From Auricularia sp. M13 (lineage: Eukaryota > Basidiomycota > Agaricomycetes > Auriculariales > Auriculariaceae), in NCBI GenBank assembly GCA_037042915.1, contig CM073201.1, positions 2,666,001 through 2,730,000 on the forward strand: a stretch of 64,000 bases of DNA, given 5' to 3'. Positions within the stretch are counted from its first letter, which is position 1, and each line of letters starts with the position of its first letter. Of the stretch, positions 20,814 through 34,900 are shown piece by piece. The notes beneath the pieces were generated by a model. That model made no database searches and was not told the DNA's origin. It saw only the letters and a list, made by a program, of their open reading frames with translations. Both the position numbers and the translations under genes were made by a program.

Positions 20814-23186
20814 TTACAGGGGTCGTGAGACTTGCGCGCCGCTTCTCGGCCGCCAGCCGCGCCGCTTCTCGGCCGCCAGCCGCGCCTTCAGCTTCAGACG
20901 GCGCTCCTCCGCATCCGAGGCAGGAGGCGCCGAGGCCGCTGCCAGCTTCTTCTTCTCTTCCTCCAGTCGCGTGAGCAGCATGTCCCGCAGGGCCGCCATC
21001 TGGGGAGCCGGTTCGGAGGGTTGCGCGGACTCCTCCGAGTCCGTGGCTGGCATGCAGTCCTGTGCCTTCAGAGCGGCAAGCCGTGCGCGTGTCCGCGCCA
21101 TGATCTCACGCGCCGAAAGACGGGACGGTCCAGCTTCGGGCTGCGTCTGCGTATCGTCCGCCACAGGGTCCAACGCAAAGTCTTGCTCTGGGGCAGGCTC
21201 CAGGATCGGAATGCTGGTGTCCTCAGGGGCGGACGCGACAGGAAAGTCGTCCGCAATTCTTTCCGCCAGCGGCTTACGGTCGATCTTGACTCGTCGTGGT
21301 TGTGCTGCCCCATTCTGCGCGACGCCCAGATGCGCCTGGATACTGGAGAGCGCCGTCTGTCGTGGCGCACGAGCCGGGGGACGCGGGCGAGTTGTACTGT
21401 GACCCGGCTCCTGTGGCGGCGGCAAGCTTGCAATTGCTTTTCCTTTGCCCTTCGCGTCCACCGTCTCTGAGCCGCTGGCAAGAACTGTAGGACCCGAGGT
21501 AGAATCAGGTTCAATCGCGTGTGGTGCATGGGAAGGAACGGGCTCCGCCTGGTCTGGAGAAGCGGTTCGGGTTCTTGGCCGTGGCTCAGGTGACTGTGAC
21601 TCTCGCGAGCGCACACGGGGAGACGATGGCGTACGGCGTCGAGGAGAGGGTGAACGCGTCGCTAGTCGCCTATTCTTATGGCGCCCATGCCTTTCCGGCC
21701 GATCCGACGCAGTGTGCGCCTTTGCACGATGTCGCTCAGGCTGTTCGCGCGAACGACTTCTGGAGCGACGAAGAGGCGGGGAATGGATAGATGAGGGCGA
21801 GCGAGAACGACGACTACGAGCGGGAGACCGTGCACGGTAGCTTCGAGATTGTGAGGGGGATCGTCGCCCGCTTCGGTGGCGGTCCCGAGATCTCGAGCGC
21901 GAAGGAGGCCGGTACCCGCGCGAGTGCATCGACTCGTTGACATTCGACGCGCGGCGCGAACTGGATACCCGCGGTGATTGCGGGAGATTCGCCCATCTCT
22001 TAGACGGGCGTTCTTCGAATGGCGGGGAGCCTTCTGGCGGTGAGTCATACTGGATTAAGTCAGTGGGGAGCTTGAAACAAAAAGTGCGTACACACACCTG
22101 CACATGTCTGTCGTACACAGTCAAATCCCTGAATGGCGACCGAACGTAGCTGTACACCTCTTGAACGGGTATCAATAAGAAATCGACAAATCGTGTTCCT
22201 TCAGTGGATGCTTACCATGGGCAAAATGCTCGGCATTGGGATATCTGTTCCCTTCTACGTATGGGTTACCCATATCGAGGAATTCAGAGAGCAGTTTGAC
22301 CGCGGTCTCGGAGCGAAGATCCAGTGTCTTCATGAGCGATATAACGAAAGTCGTTAGGAAGTCTGCATCGATGTTATTCCATGCAGACAATTCGCGCTTT
22401 ACGAACGCAGTCGTGCGACTGATCAGGTCCGGCTGCGATGCAAATTGCGAGGGCGTTGGGTGCGGTCGGTACTTGGTGTACGTATTGGACGCGACATGCT
22501 AAAAGCGAGTCAGAGAATGAACGGGCCGACGGACGTCGAACGGACCTTGGCGTAGAGATGATGGCGATAGACCCAGCGGCGCTTCTCGATGGTCCGCTGC
22601 TCCTCCTCTTCACGCCGTCTGTCTTCACGCTGGCCCCAGACACGTGCGCGAGCAGCCCGAGTGCTTGGCTGCCGATATGAACTCCGGGGCGGCGGCCGCT
22701 CCGCGGCAGGCGACAGGCGCAATGGCGGCAGGAAATATTTCTGGTAGTCGAATTGCGAGCGCACATGGTGTATCAGGTACGGGCCTGTTGCGCTGGGCTT
22801 CAAAATATTGCGCTTTATGGCTCTGCAGGCTCACGCGCACCAATTTCCTGCTGGCACAGAGGACACTGGACGCCAGGCGAGGACGTAAGGGCGTCAGCCG
22901 GAGCACCGTCATATAATCACTCGGCCAACCTTCCTGGATTGCTCTGCGCGAGCCACTTAGCCACTGCCAGGAGCGCACCGCGGGCGCCGGGGGCCAGCGC
23001 ACCTGTCCATACGACGACGCATTCGAAGCAGAATTTCTCGTGCGCGCAGTTGGGCAGCACGGTCCTGTCGGCAATGTCCTGCAGGCATATGATGCAGTGC
23101 TCCTTGTAGTCGTCTTCAGCCCCAGGCGGTGGCGTCGGTGACGACTCGAGCTTGACGCGCTTAGGCGGTGGTCCGGGCGACGGCAT
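20814..23186 (-). CDS. Topors-like RING E3 ligase with SR-rich tail
   Basis: Probable nuclear ubiquitin/SUMO ligase. From the ATG at 23186 (MPSPGPPPKRVKLESSP), the RING reads CIICLQDIADRTVLPNCAHE then KFCFECVVVW. The last pair, CPLC, comes after an intron whose acceptor abuts it near 22890. Later exons give IGPYLIHHVRSQFDYQKYFL, a basic helix ending RRWVYRHHLYAK, then FVKRELSAWNNIDADFLTTF, EHFAHE, VYSYVRSPFRDLTVYDRHVQ and YDSPPEG. In human TOPORS the same order (RING, F.YR..LY, LKREL, EHFIHEF..ARSPF, Y) is conserved. The last exon carries a long RS/SR-dipeptide tract followed by acidic and coiled segments, ending VSRPL at 20814. The donor between the RING halves is not resolved, since an in-frame TGA lies between them. 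No transcript was available to fix it. Confidence 0.85.
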
Positions 23187-23324
23187 GCCACGCGGCGCGG
23201 GCGGGTTATAAGGAGAGCCTGCACGACGGCAACTGCCGCCACGCCCTTGCACGCCTCTTGCGCCCATCCACGTCGCGCCGGACGTCTCATCTCCCCCGCA
23301 CACGCGTCTTCGCTGCCAGTAACC

Positions 23325-24872
23325 ATGGAGAGCCCGGGCGCCGCTGTGCCGCTGCGGGACGCGCGTCTGCACTGGTCCAGCCGATGGATCTTTCACCCCC
23401 AGCCGGGCGAGCAGGAATCGGCATGCACGGCAGTCGCCTGCTGGGCGGGCTCCACGCTTCGTTTCTTCGTGCGCGGGACACGCGTCTCCGTACGTACTGG
23501 CGCGAACGAGCGCGTCGACAACGACAACGGCGGCCTCCCGATGCTCGTGACGCGCGTCGCAAACATGGAAACCGGCGAGGAACACGACAGAATGTTTGAC
23601 CTGCTCGAGCCCGGGGCCGTGCTGCACATCGTCGACGAGGAAGAGCTCGAAGAGGAAGGCACCAGGGACGTGCTGTGCATCCAGCTCGTGATGAGCGACT
23701 GGGCGGCGCGGGTCGAGGTCGTGTCAATTACCGTGGACGACGTGCGTGCCGAGACGCGCATTTTGCCCATTGTGCATGCCACTCAATAGCGTGCATTTTT
23801 TACCAGGTCGACTGTCTCCTTCCTCTGGACCCTTTCCCCACGATTCAGCCGAGTATACGCGCCCTCTGGATCGGCGACTCGATCACGTGCGGCTTTTCGA
23901 GTTGGGAAGAAGAATCCGACGACGAAGACTCACAAATGCCGCGCGGCTGCTGGGACGCCTTTCCATATGTCGCCGAGGACGCGCTAAGGGACGCGCTCAA
24001 GCTCAGTCCCGCATCGCCCGGAGTCGAGACAGAGATCGCGGCGTTCCCTGGAGCCACGCTCGTGGTTCTGACGGAAGAAGACAGAATCAACAGCGAACCG
24101 CCCTCGGACATCGAGGACTACCCTCGGTCGGAGGAGGACCAAAAGATCGAAGCCCCCATACCCTTCGGCTGCGGCTTGAGTGACAAGTTTTTCCATGTAT
24201 GACGTGTGAACCGGTTTTTACGCTGCATTACTGACTTCAGATATGCCGTAGGAGTCACCACATCCATTCCACAGCGAACGGACACGACTTGAACGATGCG
24301 CGCCAGACATAATAGTGATCGCCCTCGGTGCGTAGCCAAACACTCGACGACAAGCTGTCAAAACTGAAAGTTTCCGGGTGTATGTGTAGGCACGAACGAC
24401 GAAGACTACGGTATCAGGCCCGAGCGCTTCCTCGCTACGCTGGAAGAATTTCTCGTCAACCTAACAGGGTTCTTCCACGAGACGCTCTCGCACATCGTCA
24501 TCCTCGTAAGCCACCCTCTTTCCTTTCGTCCTCCCTCGCTGAGATGAGACGCTACCGCAGCGCCCGTTCCCCTGGTTCGGGACCTACACGCTTCCGGAAT
24601 GGCCGACGCTCGCGACGTGCGATCTGTCCGGGGCCATAGCCGCCGTCGCACAGGCGGACTTTGCGCGCGGCGTGCGCTTCCACGTCTGGGACATCGCGCA
24701 GCTCAACGGCTACGACGAGTCGCACACCACCGACGGCACGCACCCCACCTTCGACGGCCACTTCGTCCTCGGCGCGAACTTTGCGCAGCTGCTGCAGGAG
24801 GAACTGTCCGAACCCTCTAATACGTGCGCTTGCAGGCTGTGTGGCCTGTTTCGCGCCGCGGAGCACCCCTGA
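23325..24872 (+). CDS. SGNH/GDSL esterase with N-terminal beta domain
   Basis: Probable carbohydrate or lipid esterase. Exon 1 from the ATG at 23325 encodes a beta-rich region (HWSSRWIFHP, STLRFFVRGTRVSV, IQLVMSDWAARVEVVSITVD). The hydrolase part follows: block I WIGDSITCGFS with the nucleophile Ser, block II near AFPGATLVVL, block III PDIIVIALGTND (split by an intron in the Gly), and block V TDGTHPTFDGH with the Asp/His pair. The two-domain order resembles carbohydrate esterase family 2. The first intron is ambiguous: a 65-nt GTGCGT donor or a 35-nt alternative both keep frame. No signal peptide is obvious, so the protein may be intracellular. It is divergent from the Topors-like gene, with 138 bp between starts. 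Confidence 0.8.
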
Positions 24873-25831
24873 GACCCGGTGAAACGTAACGTTGTCTATA
24901 TAAAAGGTCTATAATCGTTGTAAGAATATAACTCCCGCATTCCTCCGTGACAGGCTGTAGCTGTGAATGTGAACGACAGCGAAACACTTCTAGGAGCTTA
25001 CTGCGGGTCAGTGAGCCGTCCGTCTGAGCTTGACTGGTCTGCCATCAAGTTAGGCAGCATCCACATATGCGTGACATGTGGTTTCCTGCGGTCGGAGTAT
25101 AACGGCTTTACCTTTCACTGTTGGGTGTGTGGTGCAGCTTCGCACAGAACCAGGCACCTATGATTCTGGACAGCACGTCAATCTCGCCCTGCGAGTGCCT
25201 ATGACGCATTATTGCTGAGCTGACGAGAGCGAGCCTCCGTAGCCAGCGGGTACTATATTCCTGTGGACCAATAGCGAGCGAAGAGCACGGCGACGAAGTC
25301 ATGCGCCGGGCTGACTGCTGGAATAAGCGCTCTCCTCCTGGCACCCTGCCCAAGAGAGTAACTGCCGCGTAGGACATTTCCCCTTTCCCTTGACCGAGCA
25401 GGTGCAGGGGACGCTTCTCCCGAGGTAATATAGTGCAGGGAATGACCAATAGACAATTCGGAGCACCGTTCAGGGTCGGGGTGCAGTTTTGCAGCCAATT
25501 ACGAGGAGCGTATTGATAGGTTCATAGAGTTCCAAGTCTGAGCACCTAGCAACGCCGACCTGCAAGGACTCGCAACCAGACTAGAGGTACCAGAAGACGG
25601 CTGAATCTGCAACGAAACAAAGCGTTTCATCAAGAAGAAGAAGAATATTACTTGCCTGGGCTGTCGAAACCAGGAGTTCTATGGCTTCGAGGAGACCGGC
25701 ATTTGGACCAGGAGATGGTTCGGGCAGTTTTCTTTGTTTGCCGAGTTTGTTGTTCGCCCAAAGCATCAAACGTCCGTCGGAGCCGGGAGCCGGCCGAGTC
25801 ACCTGAAATTTTGCGGCCGTCGACGACGAGC
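24873..25831. other. Intergenic between esterase and Esa1 genes
   Basis: TATATAAAAGG near 24897 resembles a TATA box but no gene follows it. No supported coding frame or RNA gene is seen; the right part should hold the ESA1 promoter. Confidence 0.45.
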
Positions 25832-27470
<1,639 letters not shown>

Positions 27471-27644
27471 GTTTACATTGTTTTCGCGTCGCGGTCGTGT
27501 TGTGTACGTTACGCAGTTACTTGACGTGGCTTGCAATATGTATAGGTGTAAAGTTTTTCAGGGGGTCCCATACTTACTACTAGTTGTAAAATACACCGCG
27601 CACACAATACACACGCTCAAAACCTCTAAGCACGCCAGGTCGCT

Positions 27645-28303
27645 CTAGTGCACAGCGGCGCGTTTTCGAAGACTGCCTGTCCCTGTATTGGCACCGGTGG
27701 CAGGGGTGAGGGCGCCGAGGTCGACGAAGGACGAGGAGGTGCTGGACGAGCCGGCCAGACTGCCCTTGCGGCTGCGGCGCACGAGCTCGGGCGACGCGGC
27801 GCGCGAGACGATGGGCGAGAAGATGCCGTCGCCCGCGAGCGCCGTGTTGGAGTGCAGGTGCTCGCTGGGGCTCGTGCCGCCGCTGCTGCTGCCGACGCCA
27901 TAGAAGCTCTCGTGCTCGTCGGCGGGCGTGATGGACAGCGTGAGGCCCAGCGCGCCGCTGTGCCGCCGCGTCGCCTTGGGGGCATGCTCCTTCTGCTCGG
28001 CGTCGTGCGCGTCCGCGGCGACGTTGCGCACGATGGTCGCCGGCGGCAGGTCGGCGCTGATGGTGCCCATTGTGCGCATGATCAGCCAGGACGCGATGTC
28101 CTGCAGTGGGCGCCCAGGTCAGCAGGTCGTCGCTGGCGGCGAGCTCAGCGCACCAGGCCGGTAATAAACGCCATGGGTAGGAGGATCATAAGCGCGAGCG
28201 CGTAGAACGTCGACGCGACGCGCGCCACCCAGGACGCCGGCGGCGGGTGCAGCAGCGTCGTCGCGTACCATCGCCAGACTGCATGCGCGAAGTTGCTGGA
28301 CAT
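27645..28303 (-). CDS. Small membrane protein with Ser-rich tail, unknown
   Basis: Exons 28303-28154 and 28100-27645, joined in phase 0 by a 53-nt GTGCGC...CTGCAG intron, give 201 residues. The N-terminal third has one membrane helix (VASTFYALALMILLPMAFIT) preceded by WRWYATTLLHPPPASW. A possible second amphipathic segment is IASWLIMRTMGTISADLPP. The rest is polar: repeated Ser (GVGSSSGGTSPS, GSLAGSSSTSSSF), RRSRKGS phosphosite-like sequence and a basic end (GSLRKRAAVH). I do not recognise the family. It converges on ESA1 with 174 bp between stops. Confidence 0.75.
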
Positions 28304-28799
28304 GGCGATTGCAGGCGGATTCAGACTGTCAGTGTTCACTTGTGACTGGTGCCAGCCGCGGATGCATTCAGCCGGTGGCAGTACACCGCTTGCTCGGACA
28401 TTCACGTTCACGTTCACGAACACAAGTATCTCAGTGCAATGGTTGCTGTTTTTCGAGGCGGTAATCGTACAAACGACAGGCGACGGGCATGCAAGACACG
28501 CGGACCGGACGGCGACTAGCAGAGGGAGCGACGACGACAACGACAATGAGGGAGTGAGGGTAGCTTTGCTGGGGTAATAGTACTATGAGAAGAAAAAGCT
28601 ACTGAGAGAAGACGGGAGAGAGAATGACACAGTAGTCAGAGACGGGCCATCCACATGAACAGAGTGCAAGCGACACAAGCAGCCCAAATTAGAAAGAACG
28701 AACCGGAAAGCGAGGAAAACGAAATCGAAGGGGGGGTAGATCGAGTGAATGATGAGATGGGTAACGAGACGAATCGTGTGTGGACACCGGGCATAACAT

Positions 28800-31700
28800 C
28801 TAGGGATACATGCAGTTCGACGGGAACACGACCCCGTCGCTGCGTACGAGAAGAATGGGCGACCGCCGCGGCGGCGTCTTGTCCTGCTCGGGCGGCAGAC
28901 ACGCCAGAACCTCGGTGCACCGCACCTCGACGTGCGGGCTGGGCTGTGCGCCAAAGAAAATAGCGACGGGATCCGACTTGGAAAAGTTGGAGCCATACAC
29001 GGTCAACATGCGCGCGCTATGCTCCGACACCGCCACCGAGCGCGACGACGAGCACTTGGGCACCTCCGCCGCACGATCCGGCGGGAGGTACTTGAGCACG
29101 TCGGGGAACGGCGTGACGGGCTTGGTGGGCACCGGGTGGAGGAACGGCTGCGGCGCCGTGCCATGCGGCTCGAAGAGCGCAGGGGGGACGAAGAAATTGT
29201 ACCGCACCTGGTCAGTGCCCACGATCGTCCATATGGACGTCTCACCGACGTCGATACCCCACAGCGCACCGGAGGTGGCAGCCCCAGCAGGGGGAGCCTC
29301 GTTCCCGCTCCCGCCGCGGTTCGAGCCCGTCGAACTTTGGCGAGCACGGCGGCCCTTCGCGCTAGCCGTCGGCGCGCGCCCCTCGCGTGACGACGAGTTG
29401 CGCTTCCGTCGCACCCGCCCGCCATCAGAAGACGGGAAGTCGTGATCACTAGGCGACATCCCACCAGTCCCGTTGAAGTATTCGCCGCTAGCACTCGTCG
29501 CGCTCGTTGGAGTCGAGATAATCGGCGACCCTGGCAGGCTGGGCGAGTGCGACGCGGGAGAGCTATGGATAGGGTTGTTCCACGATCGCGGCTCCTCGGG
29601 ATGGTGCGTGTTGACTTTCTCACCCACGCAGGAGAGGAAGGAGCCGCTGACACCCGGGTGGCCCAGCTCGGGTGCGCCCTTGGTCGCGTCGAATACTTCG
29701 AAAGCGATCTTGTGCAGCTGCGACACCGGGTCGCCGCAGACCTCCCCGGGCGCACAGTACAGGTCAGGCACGCTTTTCCCGGCGTCCTGGGCCCCTCCGC
29801 CCACCACTACAGTAGAGTGATCGACCTTCCGGATGATCAGCACCGGAGAGACGACTCCCGAGGTGAGACACTGCAGGACGACCGTCTGGTTGTAGTACAC
29901 GGGTATCTGCGAGCCGTTCGACGAGAACAGGACCGCGTTGGGTGGTGGGGACGGGAATTCTGGCATTGGTGGCGGAGGGGGGACTGCATCGTTTGGTGCT
30001 ACCGGCCGGTTGACGTCAACGATATACATGATGAACGAATCTGAAATTCGCCGTCAGTCATTGTCGATAACCATGCAGGGCACGATTTGCAAATCGCGAT
30101 CAGGGACAAATGCTTACCCCAGCTAGTCGTCTGGGCCGCAAAGGAAGGCGACACAGTTCGGTGCGGCGTGGTATCGTGCAATGGGGCTCCGTCAGATCCC
30201 TTGAACGCCGTGCCGGACCCTGAGACACAAAGGTACTTGGTGGACACTGTTTGGGCACGTAACCTGTGGAAGAGTGCGATTGTCGATCCGTGGTTGATGC
30301 ACACTACGGCAAATGACGGGTGAGTCCCAAATCCACGCTGTGAGGGGAGAATAAGCTGCGACTCACATTCCAGATTCTTTGCGCTCTGCCGCTTCTTGCT
30401 GGGCTTGCTGATGACCTTGATGGGCCGGCTCTTGAAGATACCGATCACGCGCTCCGGGCCATCGTCGACGGAAGGGGCCGTGACATGAATGAGAGCCTCC
30501 ACCTTCTTCTTTTTCTCATCGACCTCGGAGATGAAAAGCTGTTTGCCAACGGCACGGCCGATAAAGGTCGTCGCATCCTTCGGAGGAGGGTCGGCAGGGT
30601 CGAATGACTTGCCCGCAGCGCTTATCCAGTCGACAGTGCACTCGGGCGGCGTCGGCTCTCCCGAGATGGAGACCACAACGCGCGGTGGGAGGATCTTGCC
30701 CTGGTCGCTGCCGGGTCTTGCAATCTCGGACCACCAACTGTTGCCGATGAAGACGGCCGTGGGCGGCGGGCAGAGGAAGCTGCGTCGGGCGTCACGAGTC
30801 AGTCACGCTCGTCTCGCAGGATGTCCAGCTGCAACAACGGCCGATCAGAAGGCCTTGCAGCACGCACCGCTTCTCTGTCCCATAGCTCTTTTGGGCCACT
30901 TTCGAGGACATGACTATGATAGTCCGCTCGCCGTACGCGATACGATTGGGAGCTTTGACGTATTGCTCCAAATACGGCCTGCAAATAGCCAATGATGAGC
31001 CTGGGCGAGCACATGCAGGGGCGCGCTTCTCGCGAGCGTGCAGGCACGCACCGCATGAACGAGGCAAAATCCGCACCGGGCGGGCCATGGCCCGGCTGCA
31101 AGTTGAGCTTCGCGAGCTCGTCGCCTACAGAGATGTTGTTGGCGGGCGACGCGAGCCCGATGTGATCCTGCTGCTGTTGCTGCTGCTGGGGCTGGGCGGG
31201 CTCCGGCGGCGTGAAGTGCATCGGGTCGAAGCAAACATCGGACGCAGCGTCCACGCCGGCTGCGGGCGCTCCCGCCTGCGCCGGTGCGGGCTGCGCGTGA
31301 TACGATGTGTCAGGCGGCGGCGGCGCGGCGTAGGCGACGCCGCGGTCCTGATACTGGTCGAGCGGGGGAGAGATGGTGGGCGCGAGCGCGGACGCCAGTG
31401 CGAGGCCGTAGTTGTCGGTGGCGTAGCCCGCGCGCTGTCGATCGGGCGACGGCATGAGCACCTCAGGGTACGCGCCCTGCGGTGCGAGCGCTGTGCCCGC
31501 CACCGAGCCGGGCTGCTGCCCATAGCCGTATGCGCCCTGGTAGGCCGGGTCGCCGGGCGGCGCATGGGCGTGGCCGTGGAACGGCGCCTGCTGCGCCAGG
31601 CCGCTCAGCAGGTCGTGCGATAGCGACTGGTGCTGGTGCTGGTGCTGGCCGCCGCCGACGCCCAGCGGCTCGCCGTACAGCGGCTGTGGCGGCTGGTACA

Positions 31701-31992
31701 TGTATTCGTTCGCATAGCCGTACTGGTTCTGGGCCTGCTGCTGCTGGTGCGGGTGCTGGTGCGCCACCGTGTGCGGTTGCTGGTGATCTAAGGCCGAACC
31801 GGGCTGGCCGTAGCGTGGCACCGCGGCATACGTCGAGTGCGCAGACGGGCCAGCCGCTGCATACTGTGCGTACGACAGCTGGTCCTGCAACGGGAAGCGG
31901 TCGTGCGCAGCATCGAACGGCGGCAGCTGCTGCTGCTGCTCGTGGTGCAGCGCCGGGTCCAGCTCCTGGTAATTGGAGAAGTCGAGCGACAT
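28800..31992 (-). CDS. CSL-family (CBF1/Su(H)/Lag-1) transcription factor
   Basis: DNA-binding factor of the fungal CSL class, which lack Notch and act in adhesion, cell cycle and stress control in yeasts studied. The first large exon, from the ATG at 31992 (MSLDFSNYQELDPALHHEQQ), is about 300 residues rich in Gln, His, Pro and Tyr. The Lag1/N-terminal Rel-like domain follows (RRFLCPPPTAVFIGNSWW, later IGIFKSRPIKVISKPSKKRQ then SAKN). The beta-trefoil domain reads CINHGSTIALFHRLRAQTVS then TKYLCVSG, and later VLQCLTSGVVSPVLIIRKVD. A long Ser/Arg/Gly-rich insertion lies inside the beta-trefoil, before SIWTIVGTDQVRYNFFVP. The C-terminal IPT/Ig-like domain has MLTVYGSNFSKSDPVAIFFG and ends PSNCMYP at 28800. 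The insertion and long N-terminus are typical of fungal CSL proteins. Confidence 0.92.
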
Positions 31993-34900
31993 CCGAGAGA
32001 GAGACAGAGACGTCCGGCGGCGCGTCTGCTACCCGGGCTCTGGCTGACTTCAAGAGTGGAAGGACAATTTTGCCGCGATCGAACGGAAACTCCGCCCAGA
32101 CCTCCCCGCGAATATCAAAATCGGCTTACTACTAGTCGCGCTGGCTCTATATTACTGATCACGGACATGATTATCCCTATTGCCAAATAGTGTATTGCTA
32201 TAGCTATCTCCGTCGCCGTCACGACAGATGAAACCATGGCGGGCGCTCGCGGCCTCCACTTGTGTACCGCTCTACGCATCGCCTCTCCCGGCGAGTACAG
32301 TCAGCAGCAGCAGAGCGGGCAAGAAAAGCATCAAGGGGACCGAGGCTTAACTCTACTCGCGTCAACGAAGCAAGATCTGCAGTCAACAGGTGCATCACAC
32401 CGGGTATGACCATGCACTGATGTCCGCTGCAGGCGCCAGGCACCTTGGAGCTTCGGAGGACAGGGCGCATGGACGCCGCTTCGACGTGCAATATGCATCC
32501 TGGGGTCATCTCTGGTCATATCTCGGCGCTGCCATAATTATGTTGCTGTGCACATAGCGTCATGGGCGTCTCGCCGGCGCGCAGTGCTGCGCGCACATCG
32601 TCCGTAAGCATCCAACGGCAGCTTGACTGATACGTCCGACCACGACAGCTGAAGCACAAACACTATCCCCCGCGTCGATTAGAAAGAAGCATAGTCAGGC
32701 CCCGGCCGCTCTACACTCGTCGAAATAGCATTCCGGGCCACCATTGTGTTTCGAAGTCGAAGCACGCCGCCCTGAGATTCAGGACGCTGTCAAGAACGCA
32801 GTCGATGCCGCCTAAGCTCAGATTCGGACGAGGTCTGGAGCGCGCGGCGCCGCGCGCGCGCCCAGGCACAAATACTACTGACAGAGAAGCGTCGCGAGCC
32901 GGGCGGCCGACGGAGAACGAGAAAAACAGACTGCTTGCGAGTGGAGCAATCGCCCATAGAGTGCGCGGACCGGACGAGAGCACATGGCGCGTGGCTCGGC
33001 TTGTCTAGCATCCCGAACCTTAGCCGGACCTGGGCAGACGTGCGGTGGCTGGAGATCTGAGCACATTGTATGTAACCGTCGCGCTCGCACGCGGAAGGGG
33101 GCAGTGAGGAATGACCCGGGCGCGACGAATGCGGGCAAGCGTTCGGAGTGACTTACGCTCGGGGCCTCGACAGGTTGTTTGTGTGCAGTGGCAGAGGATT
33201 CCTGAGGCCCAGTCAACAGAGCAAGCTTCGAAAATTAGATGCCTGAGCGGGGTCTGGGCTGGCGCAGGGGCAGCATCAGACTCAAATGCAGGCCATCAAG
33301 CTGAGGTTGGGCGACAGGCGTGGGGACCGTCGAGAGCGAAAGCGTTCAAGACTGGCGGCCGGCGCGTCTAGAAGGGTGGCCCATCTCTGAGCCTGAGCGC
33401 CACCTCGCGTGCGTTGCTATGTGCGTGACGAGATGGGCAGCGTGTGTGGAAGAAAAAGCAGGGCAAGGGCGAGGCGGCGAGGTTAGCGGACAAGGACAAA
33501 TCGAAAACTTCCGCTCGGAACGAGCCTGCCAGTGAGCTTTTGAGTTTGCGAGCTCTTGAGCTGAACCCGTTTTGACCCATCCTTCTGCCCTGACTTGCCA
33601 TAACCCGCGGTTCTTGAATCTGATAAATTACTGCTCAGGATGTGAAACCAGTAATCCAGCAATATCTCATCATCGCAAGTCCTGACAGGACCTCCTACGC
33701 CGACACCACGGATGCAATATAGAAGAAATGATACAACGGTATTGATAATAGTAGAGTAAGAAAAAGGATGCGCAGGTATCAATCGTATCTCACTACCTTA
33801 ACCATTCTACGTATTCCCGGCCCTTTCATGACAGTTGAAGCTTGTTGAATCTTCGCCTCCGCCTGGCCAGCTCCTCAAAGCAAGCCGCTGCTGTTAACTC
33901 GTCTTCCGTCCGGCGAGCGGGCGGATGCACTGCGTGCGGCCTGATATTCGAGGAGGACTGCAATGGAAAGTGGCGGGTGTGGATGGTGAAGAGCGTGCCA
34001 GTCAACTTGCCCTCATCTACGAATCTTGATCCAGCGTCACACTAAGGAGAGAGGGGAGGGGCTGGCTTCCGAGATTGCACAGACAATGGCGCAGACAGCG
34101 CGAGCATAGCAAATTCCAAAGCCACGCCGTCAGAAAATAGCTCGAGAAAGCACCGGACTTACAAACTTGTACAGTCTGCGATGTTCCTGCCGTTCCTGCT
34201 GTGTCACGTTGCTACGAAACAAAAGTTTCAACCAACAGAGATTGGCCTCCAGCCGCTGCACAACTTCTCTGACACTCGCGCACATAGCATCAAAGAGCCT
34301 GATTAACCCTATTCCCATAGCAAACTGAGGACCTTTGGCCGTCGCTTCTGTTGCAGAAGTCCAGTGGGAAAGGAGTCACAACGGGTCCGCCGCCTGGAGT
34401 CCGCATTGGATGCGTTTGGTCGCGATACACCTCACAGGACCGACCTATTCTTGAGGATCTCTGAAGTTGAAAGCACGGCCTTCAGCTGAAGTCGGTTGAT
34501 AGTCATCGAAGTGGTTGGGACCAGAAGCCTTCAAGTCTACAGGCTACAGGTCCCAGAAAGAGTGACTCCATCACTGAGGCTGAACACCACTTTGCGTGCG
34601 TTCCTAAGTATGAGACGGAATGGATAGCACCCGTGTGAAGAAAAAGCAAAGGCAGAGCGAGGGCGCGACGTAAGCGGACAAAGACGAAGAGGCCATCCGG
34701 GAGCTTCCTGTGCACCCGCAACCCTTTGTGCGCTGTACAGTACCGGGCCATCACGCTGGGGCGGCCGTCCAACTGGCTGGGCGCGATGGAGATGGCGGCA
34801 AGCGGCGCAGACGGTGAGATGGATGTGCGCAAACTGTTGGCCGGTCCAGGGGCACGTGCCCATCCCGTCACGTCGCGGCACGGAGGACATGACCCAAGTG

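Noticed and set aside
28810-30044. Plus-strand frames opposite the CSL gene
   Set aside because: Antisense of well-supported CSL exons.
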